A DNA stretch of 48,334 nucleotides from Rhodobacter sp. (GTDB lineage: Bacteria > Pseudomonadota > Alphaproteobacteria > Rhodobacterales > Rhodobacteraceae), in contig JADCDI010000017.1 in assembly GCA_020251025.1 (NCBI GenBank), forward strand, positions 1 through 48,334. Reading direction: 5' to 3'. Below are positions 7,841 through 15,841 of this stretch, one piece after another. How positions within the stretch are numbered: the first letter of the stretch is position 1; each line of letters starts with the position of its first letter. A program made the translations under genes and the position numbers. The notes under the pieces are model-generated. The model did no database searches, was not told the DNA's origin, and saw nothing but the letters and a program-made list of their open reading frames with translations.

Positions 7841-9298
7841 ATGGCGCGCAAGGCGGCAATCATCGGCGGTGGCGTCATCGGTGCGGGCTGGGCGGGGCGC
7901 TTTGTGCTCAACGGCTGGGACGTCGCCGTCTTTGACCCGGACCCGCAGGCCAGGCGCAAGATCGGCGAGGTCATGGCCAATGCCCGCGCGGCCCTGCCCG
8001 CACTCAGCGACGTGCCGATGCCGCCCGAGGGTCGGCTGACCTTCGCCGCCAGCATCACCGAGGCGGTGGAGGGGGCCGACTATGCCCAGGAATCGGTTTC
8101 CGAGACCCTGGCCCTCAAGCACCGGATTTTCGCGCAGATCCAGCAGGTGGCCCCGGGTCTGCCGGTCGGCTCGTCCACCTCCGGCTTCAAGCCGTCGGAA
8201 CTGCAGCAGGGGGCGGCGAACCCGGCCACCCTTTTTGTCGCCCACCCGTTCAACCCGGTCTACCTGCTGCCGCTGGTCGAGATTGTCCCTTCGCCCGCTT
8301 CCGACCCGGCGGTGATCGAGGCGGCGAAAGCGACGCTGCGCCAGATCGGGATGTACCCGCTGCACATCCGCAAGGAAATCGACGCGCATATCGCCGACCG
8401 TTTTCTGGAAGCGGTCTGGCGCGAGGCGCTGTGGCTGGTGAAGGATGGTATCGCCACCACGGAAGAGATCGACGACGCGATCCGCATGGGCTTTGGCCTG
8501 CGCTGGGGGCAGATGGGCCTGTTCGAGACCTACCGGATCGCCGGGGGCGAGGCGGGCATGACACATTTCATGGCGCAGTTCGGCCCCTATCTGACCGCGC
8601 CCTGGACCCGGCTGACCGATGTGCCCGCGTTCGACGAAGGGCTTGTCGACCTGATTGCGGGGCAGTCGGACGCGCAATCGGGCCACCACAGCATCCGCGA
8701 GCTGGAGCGCATCCGCGACAGCAACCTGATCGGCTTTCTGCGCGTGCTGAAAGACCGCAACTGGGGGGCGGGCCGTGTGCTCCGAGAGCATGACAAACGG
8801 CTGGCGCAGGCCCTGCCCGCCCCGTCAGCCGACACGGCAGCCCCGATGGTGATGGCGCAGCTGCAGGTGCTGCCGGGCTGGATCGACTACAACGGTCACA
8901 TGACCGAAAACCGCTATCTGTTTGCGGCTTCTGAAACGGTGGACAACTTCCTTCGGTTGATCGGGGCCGACATGGACTATGTCGCGGGCGGGCACAGCTA
9001 CTACACCGCCGAATCGCATATCCTGCACAGGGCCGAGGCCAGGCTGGGCGACCGTCTGACCGGAACGGTGCAGGTGCTTTCCGCCGATGAAAAGCGCCTG
9101 CGGCTGTTCGTGACCATCGCGCGCGGCAGCGATGTGGTGGCAAGCGTGGAACAGATGCTGCTGCATGTGGACATGGCGGCGGGCAAGACCTGCCCGGCAT
9201 CCCCTGCGGTGCTGGCGCGGCTGATGCCGGTTGCCGCGGCGCACAGGGCCCTGCCGCCCCCGGCCGATGCGGGCCGGGCGATCGGGCGGAAGGCATAA
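7841..9298 (+). CDS. L-carnitine 3-dehydrogenase fused to betainyl-CoA thioesterase
   Basis: The protein has 485 residues. Residues 1-320 are a 3-hydroxyacyl-CoA dehydrogenase-like carnitine dehydrogenase, with the NAD-binding GGGVIGAG at 9-16 and the catalytic-histidine motif HPFNP at 135-139. Residues about 336-460 are a hot-dog thioesterase beginning near LQVLPGWIDYNGHMTENRYL. Pseudomonas encodes these as two proteins (CdhA and CdhB). Fused forms are known in other alphaproteobacteria such as Rhizobiales. The dehydrogenase makes 3-dehydrocarnitine. The thioesterase releases glycine betaine from betainyl-CoA after the BKACE step. The gap to the next gene is two bases. Confidence 0.9.
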   Translation: MARKAAIIGGGVIGAGWAGRFVLNGWDVAVFDPDPQARRKIGEVMANARAALPALSDVPMPPEGRLTFAASITEAVEGADYAQESVSETLALKHRIFAQIQQVAPGLPVGSSTSGFKPSELQQGAANPATLFVAHPFNPVYLLPLVEIVPSPASDPAVIEAAKATLRQIGMYPLHIRKEIDAHIADRFLEAVWREALWLVKDGIATTEEIDDAIRMGFGLRWGQMGLFETYRIAGGEAGMTHFMAQFGPYLTAPWTRLTDVPAFDEGLVDLIAGQSDAQSGHHSIRELERIRDSNLIGFLRVLKDRNWGAGRVLREHDKRLAQALPAPSADTAAPMVMAQLQVLPGWIDYNGHMTENRYLFAASETVDNFLRLIGADMDYVAGGHSYYTAESHILHRAEARLGDRLTGTVQVLSADEKRLRLFVTIARGSDVVASVEQMLLHVDMAAGKTCPASPAVLARLMPVAAAHRALPPPADAGRAIGRKA

Positions 9299-9300
9299 GC

Positions 9301-10062
9301 TTGGCACAGCGCGTTCTGATCACGGCGGGGGCTTGCGGCATCGGGCTGCAGATGGCCCGGGCCTTTTCCCAGGGCGGGGCATCCGTCTGGGTCACCGACG
9401 TGGATCAGGCCGCGCTGGCCGCACTTCCCGACGGGATCAAGGGGGACCGCGTTGACGCATCCGACGAGGCCGCGATGGACGGGCTCTTTGCGGCCATAAA
9501 GACCACCTGGGGCGGGCTGGATGTGCTTTGCGCGAATGCCGGCATCAAGGGGCCGACGGCCCCGGTGGCCGAGATGCCGATGGCGGAATGGCACGCCTGC
9601 CTGTCGGTCAATCTGGATGGCGCGATGCTGGCCGCGCGCGGGGCGGCACGGCTGATGCTGCCGCAGCGGTCCGGGGTGATGCTGTTCACCTCTTCAACCT
9701 CCGGCCTTTACGGAACGCCGTTCCGCGCGCCCTATTCGGCGGCGAAATGGGCGGTGATCGGGCTGATGAAAACCGTGGCGATGGAACTTGGCCCCCAGGG
9801 TATCCGCGCCAACGCGATCTGTCCCGGATCGGTCAACGGCCCGCGCATCGACCGCGTGATCGAAGCCGAGGCCAGGGCCAAGGGCATGTCACCTGACGCG
9901 GTGCGCCAGGGCTATGCCGCAGGCACTGCCCTTGGCCGTTTGTCGGATGCGCAGGACGTGGCGGCAATGGCCGTGTTCCTGGCCTCGCCCGCGGCCCGCA
10001 TGGTGTCGGGGCAGGCGATTGCCGTCGATGGTTTCACGATCAACCCCGACCCGCAGGTGTGA
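9301..10062 (+). CDS. Short-chain dehydrogenase/reductase in the carnitine operon
   Basis: The protein has 253 residues from a TTG start, two bases after the preceding stop, with GGAAGG upstream. It is a classical SDR: cofactor loop TAGACGIG at 8-15, CANAGI near 80, serine in SSTSG near 132, and YSAAK with tyrosine 145 and lysine 149. The C-terminus has the usual VSGQAIAVDGF. In this setting the likely job is oxidation of a hydroxy group on the pathway. D-carnitine dehydrogenase, reported as a short-chain-type enzyme of similar subunit size in Agrobacterium, is one candidate; 3-hydroxybutyrate dehydrogenase for acetoacetate is another. Assignment to a substrate is inference. Confidence 0.82.
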   Translation: MAQRVLITAGACGIGLQMARAFSQGGASVWVTDVDQAALAALPDGIKGDRVDASDEAAMDGLFAAIKTTWGGLDVLCANAGIKGPTAPVAEMPMAEWHACLSVNLDGAMLAARGAARLMLPQRSGVMLFTSSTSGLYGTPFRAPYSAAKWAVIGLMKTVAMELGPQGIRANAICPGSVNGPRIDRVIEAEARAKGMSPDAVRQGYAAGTALGRLSDAQDVAAMAVFLASPAARMVSGQAIAVDGFTINPDPQV

Positions 10063-10063
10063 G

Positions 10064-11227
10064 ATGGATTTCGGACTGACCGACGAACAGGCGATGATCG
10101 TCAATGCCACCCGCGCCTTTGTCGAGACCGAGCTTTACCCCCATGAGGCTGCGGTCGAACGCAACGGCCGCCTTGACATGGATCTGGTGCGCGACATCCA
10201 GAAAAAAGCCATTGCGGCAGGACTTTATGCCGCGAACATGCCCGAAGAGGTGGGGGGCGCCGGGCTGGATACGCAAAGCTGGCTTCTTTACGAAAAGGAA
10301 CTTGGCAAGGCCAGCTATGCGCTGCACTGGACCGCCGTGGCGCGCCCGTCCAACATCCTGCTTGCCGGCACGCCCGACCAGCGCGAGCGCTATCTGATGC
10401 CCTGCATCCGGGGCGAGACCTGGGATTGCCTGGCGATGACCGAACCTGGCGCGGGGTCTGACCTGCGGGGAATGAAGGCGACGGCCCGGCAGGAGGGGGG
10501 CGACTGGGTTCTGAACGGCACCAAGCATTTCATCAGCCACGCGGATGTTGCCGGATTCACCATCGTTTTCATGGCCAGCGGCGAAGAGGATACGCCCCGG
10601 GGAAAGAAAAAGCTGATCACCGCCTTCTTTGTGGACAAGGGCACCCCCGGCTTTACCCTGCGCGACGGCTATCGCAACGTCAGTCACCGTGGCTATACCA
10701 ATGCGGTGCTGGATTTTGACAATTGCCGGGTGCCGCAGGATCAGGTGCTGGGCGAACCGCACAAGGGGTTCGAGGTGGCAAACACCTGGCTGGGCGCAAC
10801 CCGGCTTCAGGTGGCCGCCACCTGCCTTGGCCGGGCCGAACGGGCGCTGGGCCATGCCTTGTCCTATGCCGCCGGGCGCCGCCAGTTCGGCCAGCAGATC
10901 GGCAGGTTTCAGGGCGTGTCCTTCAAGCTTGCCGACATGGCGATGGAGCTGAAGGCGGCAGAGTTGCTGACGCGTGAGGCCGCCTGGAAATTCGACAGGG
11001 GCACGGTGAGCGAAGCCGACATGTCGATGGCCAAGCTGAAGGCGACCGAAGTGCTGGCCTTTATCGCCGACGAGGCGATCCAGATTCACGGCGGCATGGG
11101 CTTGATGGAGGATCTGCCCCTGGAACGCATCTGGCGCGATGCCAGGGTGGAACGCATCTGGGAAGGCACCAGCGAGATTCAGCGCCACATCATCAGCCGC
11201 GAGTTGCTGCGGCCCCTCGGCGCGTGA
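10064..11227 (+). CDS. Acyl-CoA dehydrogenase, probably gamma-butyrobetainyl-CoA dehydrogenase
   Basis: The protein has 387 residues; its ATG lies one base after the SDR stop. It is a full-length flavin acyl-CoA dehydrogenase: MTEPGAGSDL and the FISHADVAGF region bind FAD, RRQFGQQIGRFQ and QIHGGMGL are family motifs, and the catalytic glutamate is residue 367 in IWEGTSEIQ. The partner genes (CoA ligase and CaiD-like hydratase just downstream) make oxidation of gamma-butyrobetainyl-CoA to crotonobetainyl-CoA the best guess. The overall similarity to E. coli CaiA is only general, so I give no symbol. A terminator-like hairpin at 11386 follows. Confidence 0.85.
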   Translation: MDFGLTDEQAMIVNATRAFVETELYPHEAAVERNGRLDMDLVRDIQKKAIAAGLYAANMPEEVGGAGLDTQSWLLYEKELGKASYALHWTAVARPSNILLAGTPDQRERYLMPCIRGETWDCLAMTEPGAGSDLRGMKATARQEGGDWVLNGTKHFISHADVAGFTIVFMASGEEDTPRGKKKLITAFFVDKGTPGFTLRDGYRNVSHRGYTNAVLDFDNCRVPQDQVLGEPHKGFEVANTWLGATRLQVAATCLGRAERALGHALSYAAGRRQFGQQIGRFQGVSFKLADMAMELKAAELLTREAAWKFDRGTVSEADMSMAKLKATEVLAFIADEAIQIHGGMGLMEDLPLERIWRDARVERIWEGTSEIQRHIISRELLRPLGA

Positions 11228-11235
11228 CCGCCGCC

Positions 11236-11290
11236 GGGCCGGGGGTTTCACACCCCCGGACCCCCGTGGGATATTTGTGAACAGAAAATG
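11236..11290 (-). repeat. REP-like element, left member of an inverted pair
   Basis: Read on the minus strand this starts CATTTTCTGTTCACAAATAT and runs into a G-rich then C-rich palindrome (CCGGGGGTGTGAAACCCCCGG type). The same head and palindrome occur on the plus strand at 11434-11490. The head plus GC palindrome is a common intergenic REP style in Rhodobacteraceae genomes. Confidence 0.65.
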
Positions 11291-11385
11291 GATCAGGGTG
11301 TGACGGCTAACCTTTTTTTAACCATGCGCTGCCATGATGGTTGGGCGGTACAGGCGGGGACGCCGATGACCGTAACGGGAAATGG

Positions 11386-11414
11386 CACCCTGCTCCGTTC
11401 GGGGCAGGGTGTTT
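11386..11414 (+). terminator. Rho-independent terminator-like hairpin
   Basis: CACCCTGCTCC (11386-11396), loop GTTC, then GGGGCAGGGTG (11401-11411) forms an eleven-pair stem with one G-T pair, followed by TTT. It lies after the acyl-CoA dehydrogenase and between the two REP-like elements. It may separate the first five pathway genes from the ligase-hydratase pair. Confidence 0.6.
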
Positions 11415-11433
11415 CTCTGCGCATGTCCCCCCT

Positions 11434-11490
11434 CATTTTCCGTTCACAAGTATCCTCGGGGGGGTCTGGGGGGGCAGACAGCCCCCCCAG
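11434..11490 (+). repeat. REP-like element, right member of an inverted pair
   Basis: It begins CATTTTCCGTTCACAAGTAT, then a run of G, TCTGGGGGGGC, AGACA and GCCCCCCC. It mirrors the element at 11236-11290. The gap between the pair is about 140 bases and holds the hairpin at 11386. No protein is encoded in the gap. Confidence 0.65.
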
Positions 11491-11517
11491 CCTCGCAATC
11501 CGCGCGGGGATGCGGTC

Positions 11518-13518
11518 ATGACGCGCGATCTGTCCCGCCTGCTGCGCCCGCGCTCCGTCGCCGTGTTCGGGTCCGGCTGGGCGCAGAATGTGGTGGAGCA
11601 ATGCGCGCGGATGGGTTTTGCCGGGCCGGTCTGGCCGGTGCATCCGACACGGGATCAAATTGGCGGTGTTGCTGCCTTTCGTTCGCTGTCCGATCTGCCG
11701 GGCATTCCGGATGCCACGTTCATCGGGGTGAACCGCCACGCGACGCTGGAGGTCGTGGCCGGACTTTCGGCGATGGGGGCCGGGGGGGCTGTCTGCTTTG
11801 CCTCGGGCTGGACCGAGGCGGGCGAGGCGGACCTGCAGGCGCGGCTGGTCGCGGCGGCGGGCGACATGCCGATCCTGGGGCCGAATTGCTATGGGGTGAT
11901 CAACTACCTTGACGGGGCACTGTTGTGGCCCGACCAGCACGGCGGCCGCCGGGTGGAGCGGGGCGTGGCGCTGCTGTCGCAATCCTCCAACATCGTGATC
12001 AACCTGACAATGCAGCGCCGGGGCCTGCCGCTGGCCTATGTTGCCTGCCTGGGCAATGCCGCCCAGGTCGGTCTGGCGGACCTGGCGGCGGCCCTGCTTG
12101 CCGATGACCGGGTGACGGCGCTGGGGCTTTATGTCGAGGGGATCGGCGATGCACCGGCCTTTGCCGCATTGGCCGGGGCGGCACGGGCAGCGGGAAAGGG
12201 CATTGCCTGCATCAAATCCGGCAAGACCGAAGCCGCGCGGTCTGCGGCGGCCTCGCACACCGCCTCGCTTGCCGGGGGCGGGGCGGCATCGAGCGCGTTT
12301 CTGCGGCAGGCCGGCGTGGCCGAGGTGGCGACCTTGCCGGAACTGCTGGAAGTGCTCAAGATCTTCCATGTCCACGGTCCGGGGCTGGGGCCGCGTCTGT
12401 GTTCACTGTCCTGTTCCGGGGGTGAGGCGGGGCTGGTGGCCGATCTGGCGGCCCCGGCCGGCATTGTGTTTCCGCCGCCCAGTGACGCACAGCGGGTACG
12501 GCTGGGCGAGAGTCTGGGGCCGATCGTGACCATCGCCAATCCGCTGGATTATCACACCTTCATCTGGGGCGACGGGCCGCGCACCACGGATGTGTTTTCC
12601 ACCATGCTGTCCGGCTATGATGCGGGCATCTTCATCATCGATCCGCCGCGCCCCGACCGGTGCGACGGGGCCTCTTTCGCGCCGGCGATGGATGCCATCG
12701 TTGCCGCCCAGGCCGCGACCGGCAAGCCCGCCTTCCCGGTCTCTTCGATCCCCGAGAACTTTGGCGAGGACCTCGCCGGGGCGATGCTGGCCAATGGCGT
12801 TGTTGCGATGATGGGGCTGGAAACCGCCCTGGGGGCGCTGCGTGCGGCCCAGGTTGCGCCCGCACGTGCGGGGTGGCGGCCCCTTGCGGCCCGGCCGCGG
12901 GGACAGGCACGGATGCTTGCCGAAGACGCGGCAAAGGCCCTGCTGGCCGGGGCCGGTGTTGCCGTGCCGCGCGGCGTGTCCGGGGCCACACTGGGCGGCG
13001 TTCAGGCCAGGGCATCGTCGCTGGCCGCGCCGCTGGCGCTGAAGGGGCTGGGCTTTGCCCACAAGACCGAAGCGGGCGCGGTGCGGCTTGGCCTTGCCTC
13101 GCTGGACGGGCAGGCCGCAATGCCGGGTGCCGCGGGCTACCTGGCGGAAGAGATGGTCTTGGGCGTTGTGGCCGAGGTGCTGCTGGGCCTGCGCCGCGAT
13201 CCGGTCTATGGCGTGACGCTGACGCTGGGCATGGGCGGGGTCACCGCCGAACTTATGGCCGATACCGTGACACTGGTGGCACCGGTGACGGGTGCCGAAA
13301 TCATGGCGGCGCTGAAAACGCTGCGCCTTTGGCCGCTGCTGGACGGCTATCGCGGCCGGGCGCGTGCCGATGTCGCGGCCTTTGTCGATGCGGCGCTGGC
13401 GCTGCAGGCGCTGATGGAGGCTGCCCCGCGCCTGCAGGACATCGAGATCAACCCGCTGATGCTGCGCGAAAGCGGCGCGGTGGCGGCGGATGCCGTTATC
13501 TGGGAGGATACAGAATGA
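11518..13518 (+). CDS. Acetate-CoA ligase (NDP-forming type) family protein, probable carnitine/betaine CoA ligase
   Basis: The protein has 666 residues. The order is CoA-binding domain (RSVAVFGSGW near 11), ligase-CoA domains (GPNCYGVINY near 120, LLSQSSNI near 155), the SHTASLAGG motif near 243 that matches the phospho-histidine loop of ACD alpha subunits, and a C-terminal ATP-grasp-like beta part (ALKGLGFAHKTEAGAVRLGL and DIEINPL). The fused alpha-beta form activates carboxylates with CoA. Next to a CaiD-like hydratase, carnitine, crotonobetaine or gamma-butyrobetaine is the probable substrate, replacing the AMP-forming CaiC and the CoA-transferase CaiB of enterobacteria. The substrate is inference; the family is clear. 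The TGA overlaps the next ATG. Confidence 0.85.
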   Translation: MTRDLSRLLRPRSVAVFGSGWAQNVVEQCARMGFAGPVWPVHPTRDQIGGVAAFRSLSDLPGIPDATFIGVNRHATLEVVAGLSAMGAGGAVCFASGWTEAGEADLQARLVAAAGDMPILGPNCYGVINYLDGALLWPDQHGGRRVERGVALLSQSSNIVINLTMQRRGLPLAYVACLGNAAQVGLADLAAALLADDRVTALGLYVEGIGDAPAFAALAGAARAAGKGIACIKSGKTEAARSAAASHTASLAGGGAASSAFLRQAGVAEVATLPELLEVLKIFHVHGPGLGPRLCSLSCSGGEAGLVADLAAPAGIVFPPPSDAQRVRLGESLGPIVTIANPLDYHTFIWGDGPRTTDVFSTMLSGYDAGIFIIDPPRPDRCDGASFAPAMDAIVAAQAATGKPAFPVSSIPENFGEDLAGAMLANGVVAMMGLETALGALRAAQVAPARAGWRPLAARPRGQARMLAEDAAKALLAGAGVAVPRGVSGATLGGVQARASSLAAPLALKGLGFAHKTEAGAVRLGLASLDGQAAMPGAAGYLAEEMVLGVVAEVLLGLRRDPVYGVTLTLGMGGVTAELMADTVTLVAPVTGAEIMAALKTLRLWPLLDGYRGRARADVAAFVDAALALQALMEAAPRLQDIEINPLMLRESGAVAADAVIWEDTE

Positions 13519-14312
13519 CCGGATTCCCGACCGAGGGTCCGATCCGCACGCGGCGGGACGGTGCCATCCTGGAGGTAACGCTGGACCGGCCCAAGGCCAA
13601 TGCCATCGACCTTGCGACCAGCCGGATCATGGGGCGGGTGTTCCGCGCCTTCCGCGATGAGGACAGTCTGCGGGTGGCGATCCTGCGGGCCGAGGGCGGG
13701 AAGTTCTTTTGCCCCGGCTGGGATCTGAAGGCGGCTGCGGCGGGGGATGCCGTCGATGGCGATTATGGCGTGGGCGGTTTTGGCGGCCTGCAGGAATTGC
13801 CGAACCTGAACAAGCCGGTCATCGCCGCCGTCAACGGGATTTGCTGCGGCGGGGGCCTGGAACTTGCCCTGTCCTGCGACCTGATCCTGGCATCGGACAA
13901 CGCCACCTTTGCCTTGCCCGAAATCCGGTCGGGCACCGTGGCGGATGCCGCCAGCATCAAGCTGCCCAAGCGCATTCCCTATCATGTGGCGATGGACCTG
14001 CTGCTGACGGGGCGCTGGTTTGATGCCGAAGAGGCCCTGCGCTGGGGCCTGCTGAAGGAAATCACCACGCCCGCCGGTCTGCTGCCGAAAGCATGGGACC
14101 TGGCGCGGCTTTTGGCAAGCGGGCCGCCGCTGGTCTATGCCGCGATCAAGGAAGTGGTGCGCGAGGCCGAGGCGATGCGGTTTCAGGACGCGCTGAACCG
14201 GGTGACGAAACGCCAGCTTGCCACGGTGGACCGGCTTTATTCCAGCGAGGATCAACTGGAAGGGGCCCGGGCCTTTGCCGAAAAGCGGGACCCGGTATGG
14301 AAAGGGCGGTAA
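13515..14312 (+). CDS. caiD: Crotonobetainyl-CoA hydratase (CaiD-like enoyl-CoA hydratase)
   Basis: The protein has 265 residues. It is a crotonase-fold protein with strong character of CaiD: GAILEVTLDRPKANAID, KFFCPGWDLKAAA (CaiD has FFSAGWDLKAAA), LNKPVIAAVNG, FALPEIRSGTVAD, and the identical C-terminal FAEKRDPVWKGR. It hydrates crotonobetainyl-CoA to L-carnitinyl-CoA, or the reverse. The oxyanion-hole region CCGGGLELALSCD is intact, and the acidic residue of the family lies in ALPEIRSG. It overlaps the ligase gene, so the two are made together. An insertion element follows about 50 bases downstream. Confidence 0.88.
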   Translation: MTGFPTEGPIRTRRDGAILEVTLDRPKANAIDLATSRIMGRVFRAFRDEDSLRVAILRAEGGKFFCPGWDLKAAAAGDAVDGDYGVGGFGGLQELPNLNKPVIAAVNGICCGGGLELALSCDLILASDNATFALPEIRSGTVADAASIKLPKRIPYHVAMDLLLTGRWFDAEEALRWGLLKEITTPAGLLPKAWDLARLLASGPPLVYAAIKEVVREAEAMRFQDALNRVTKRQLATVDRLYSSEDQLEGARAFAEKRDPVWKGR

Positions 14313-14360
14313 CGCAGGCACAATTGGAAGCAGTCAAAATAACAATAAAAAACAAATTCT

Positions 14361-15102
14361 TAATACCACTGGCCTTCCCGGTTGACTGGTTGATGGGGAT
14401 TCCCGAGGCTTCCGAACTGTGACGCAATGCTGCCTCAGGGGATGGAGGTCGGCATGGCAGGGATTTCGATCACGCGGCTTGAGTTGACGGCGGCGGGGCT
14501 GCGCACGGCAGCGGGCCGGACGAAGGATGCGCGGGCAGCGCGGCGGATGCTGGCGATTGCGCTTGTGCTGGAGGGGGTGGATCGCGCGACGGCGGCAGAG
14601 ACCTGCGGGATGGACCGCCAGACTCTGCGCGACCGGGTGCATCGCGACAACGCCGGGGGTCTTCCCGGGCTGGTGAACCGGAAGGTGCCGCACCGCCCCC
14701 GGCGGCTGGCACCCGCGCAACTGGCGGAACTTTCGGCCTGGGTCGCAGCCGGCCCTGACCCGGCGCGGGACGGGGTGGTGCGCTGGCGGCGACGCGATCT
14801 GCAGGCCCGTATCGCGGCGGAGTCCGGCGTCATTCTGCACGAGCGGACGGTCGGCAAGCAACTGGCCACGCCCGGTTTGCGGCGGCTGTCTGTGCGCCCG
14901 CAGCATCCGAAGCCGAACCCGGTCGAGAACGTCTGGGCCTGTCTCCGCGCCAACAAGCCCGCCATCACCGTCTTCGACACCTGCGACGACATCGTCAAGG
15001 CCTGCTGCACCGCGTGGAACTTCTTCGCCAAAGACCCAAAGGCCATCGCTTCCATCACCTCACGCTCCTGGGCCGAGGTCAGTTGAATGGGCCGTTGGTA
15101 TA
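14361..15102 (+). mobile_element. IS630-type element, non-autonomous (internally deleted)
   Basis: The ends are imperfect inverted repeats: TAATACCACTGGCC at 14361-14374 and, reversed, TTATACCAACGGCC at 15090-15103, 11 of 14 matching. Each end is bounded by a TA, the usual IS630/Tc1 target duplication. The element is only about 740 bases long, against about 1.1 kb expected, because the transposase has lost its middle. The DNA just left of it is AT-rich. Confidence 0.72.
14454..15086 (+). pseudogene. IS630-family transposase with in-frame loss of the catalytic core
   Basis: The remaining frame has 210 residues. Residues 1-150 are the normal N-terminal part: RRMLAIALVLEGVDRATAAE then MDRQTLRDRVHRDN, a winged-helix pair, and RLAPAQLAELSAWVAAGPDP. 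At about nucleotide 14910 the sequence passes from RRLSVRPQHP straight to PNPVENVW, a jump from the end of the DNA-binding region to the third catalytic region. The normal core with the first two acidic catalytic residues is absent. The C-terminus continues normally to the end (FFAKDPKAIASITSRSWAEV). The frame is kept, so a DNA-binding protein without nuclease activity could still be made. The start at 14454 follows GGATGGAGG. Confidence 0.82.
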
Positions 15103-15242
15103 AGTTGTATTCTTCAGGTTCTGCCAAAGGTTGGGGCAATTGCGGGGCCTATTGCGCGCCGCCGCAGCAGCGCGGGCGGCCCGCCGCCGAAACCCTGTCC
15201 GAAACCGATACCCGGCGGCTTGCCGAACTGCTGAAACAGTAA
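15087..15242 (+). CDS. Possible small ORF across the right end of the IS element
   Basis: This 51-codon frame starts with an ATG inside the right terminal repeat and ends at the TAA at 15240-15242. Its second half (CGAYCAPPQQRGRPAAETL then SETDTRRLAELLKQ) has protein-like composition and could be the 3' end of a gene cut by the insertion. There is no clear ribosome-binding site and I recognise no family. It is reported because it is the only open frame between the element and ilvN. Confidence 0.2.
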   Translation: MGRWYKLYSSGSAKGWGNCGAYCAPPQQRGRPAAETLSETDTRRLAELLKQ

Positions 15243-15278
15243 CGCCCGTCCGGGCCGGGGGGTGCCCCGCAGGCCCTG

Positions 15279-15839
15279 TCAGGCCCCGCGCGCCAGGGCC
15301 GCCACACCGGTCCGCGCAAGCTCGCGCAGGCCCAGGGGGCGCATCAGTTCGGCAAAGGCATCGATCTTTTCCGGCGTGCCGGTCATTTCGAAGACAAAGC
15401 TTTCCAGGGTCGAATCCACCACATTGGCCCGGAAAATCTCGGCCAGGCGCAGCGCCTCGATCCGCTGCTCGCCGCGCCCTGCCACCTTGAACAGCGCCAG
15501 TTCGCGCTGCACCGAAGGGCCTTCGACCGTCAGGTCATGCACCTCGTGCACCGGCACCATGCGCGCAAGCTGCGCCTTGATCTGGTCGATCACCTGCGGC
15601 GTGCCGGTGGTGACCACGGTGATCCGGCTGCGGTGCCCCTGATGGTCCACCTCGGCCACGGTCAGGCTTTCGATGTTATAGCCGCGCCCCGAAAACAGCC
15701 CGATCACGCGGGCCAGCACGCCGCTTTCATTGTCCACCAGCACCGCCAGGGTATGCGTCTCGCTCACCGGCGCATTGGGATCGCGCAGGTCATAGGCCGA
15801 ATGGCTGGACGAGCCTTTCTTGATGTTGAGTGCGGACAC
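15279..15839 (-). CDS. ilvN: Acetolactate synthase small (regulatory) subunit
   Basis: The protein has 186 residues from a GTG start. The start is fixed by GGAGG six bases upstream, which lies inside the last codons of the gene before it. An ACT domain at about 28-105 (THTLAVLVDNESGVLARVIG then FSGRGYNIESLTVAEVDHQG) binds valine for feedback control. The C-terminal domain (REIFRANVVD type, here LAEIFRANVVDSTLESFVFE) activates the large subunit. Together with IlvI it makes acetolactate for branched-chain amino acids. In most relatives it directly follows ilvI; here a foreign-looking gene is in between. Confidence 0.95.
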   Translation of the reverse strand: MSALNIKKGSSSHSAYDLRDPNAPVSETHTLAVLVDNESGVLARVIGLFSGRGYNIESLTVAEVDHQGHRSRITVVTTGTPQVIDQIKAQLARMVPVHEVHDLTVEGPSVQRELALFKVAGRGEQRIEALRLAEIFRANVVDSTLESFVFEMTGTPEKIDAFAELMRPLGLRELARTGVAALARGA

Positions 15840-15841
15840 CT

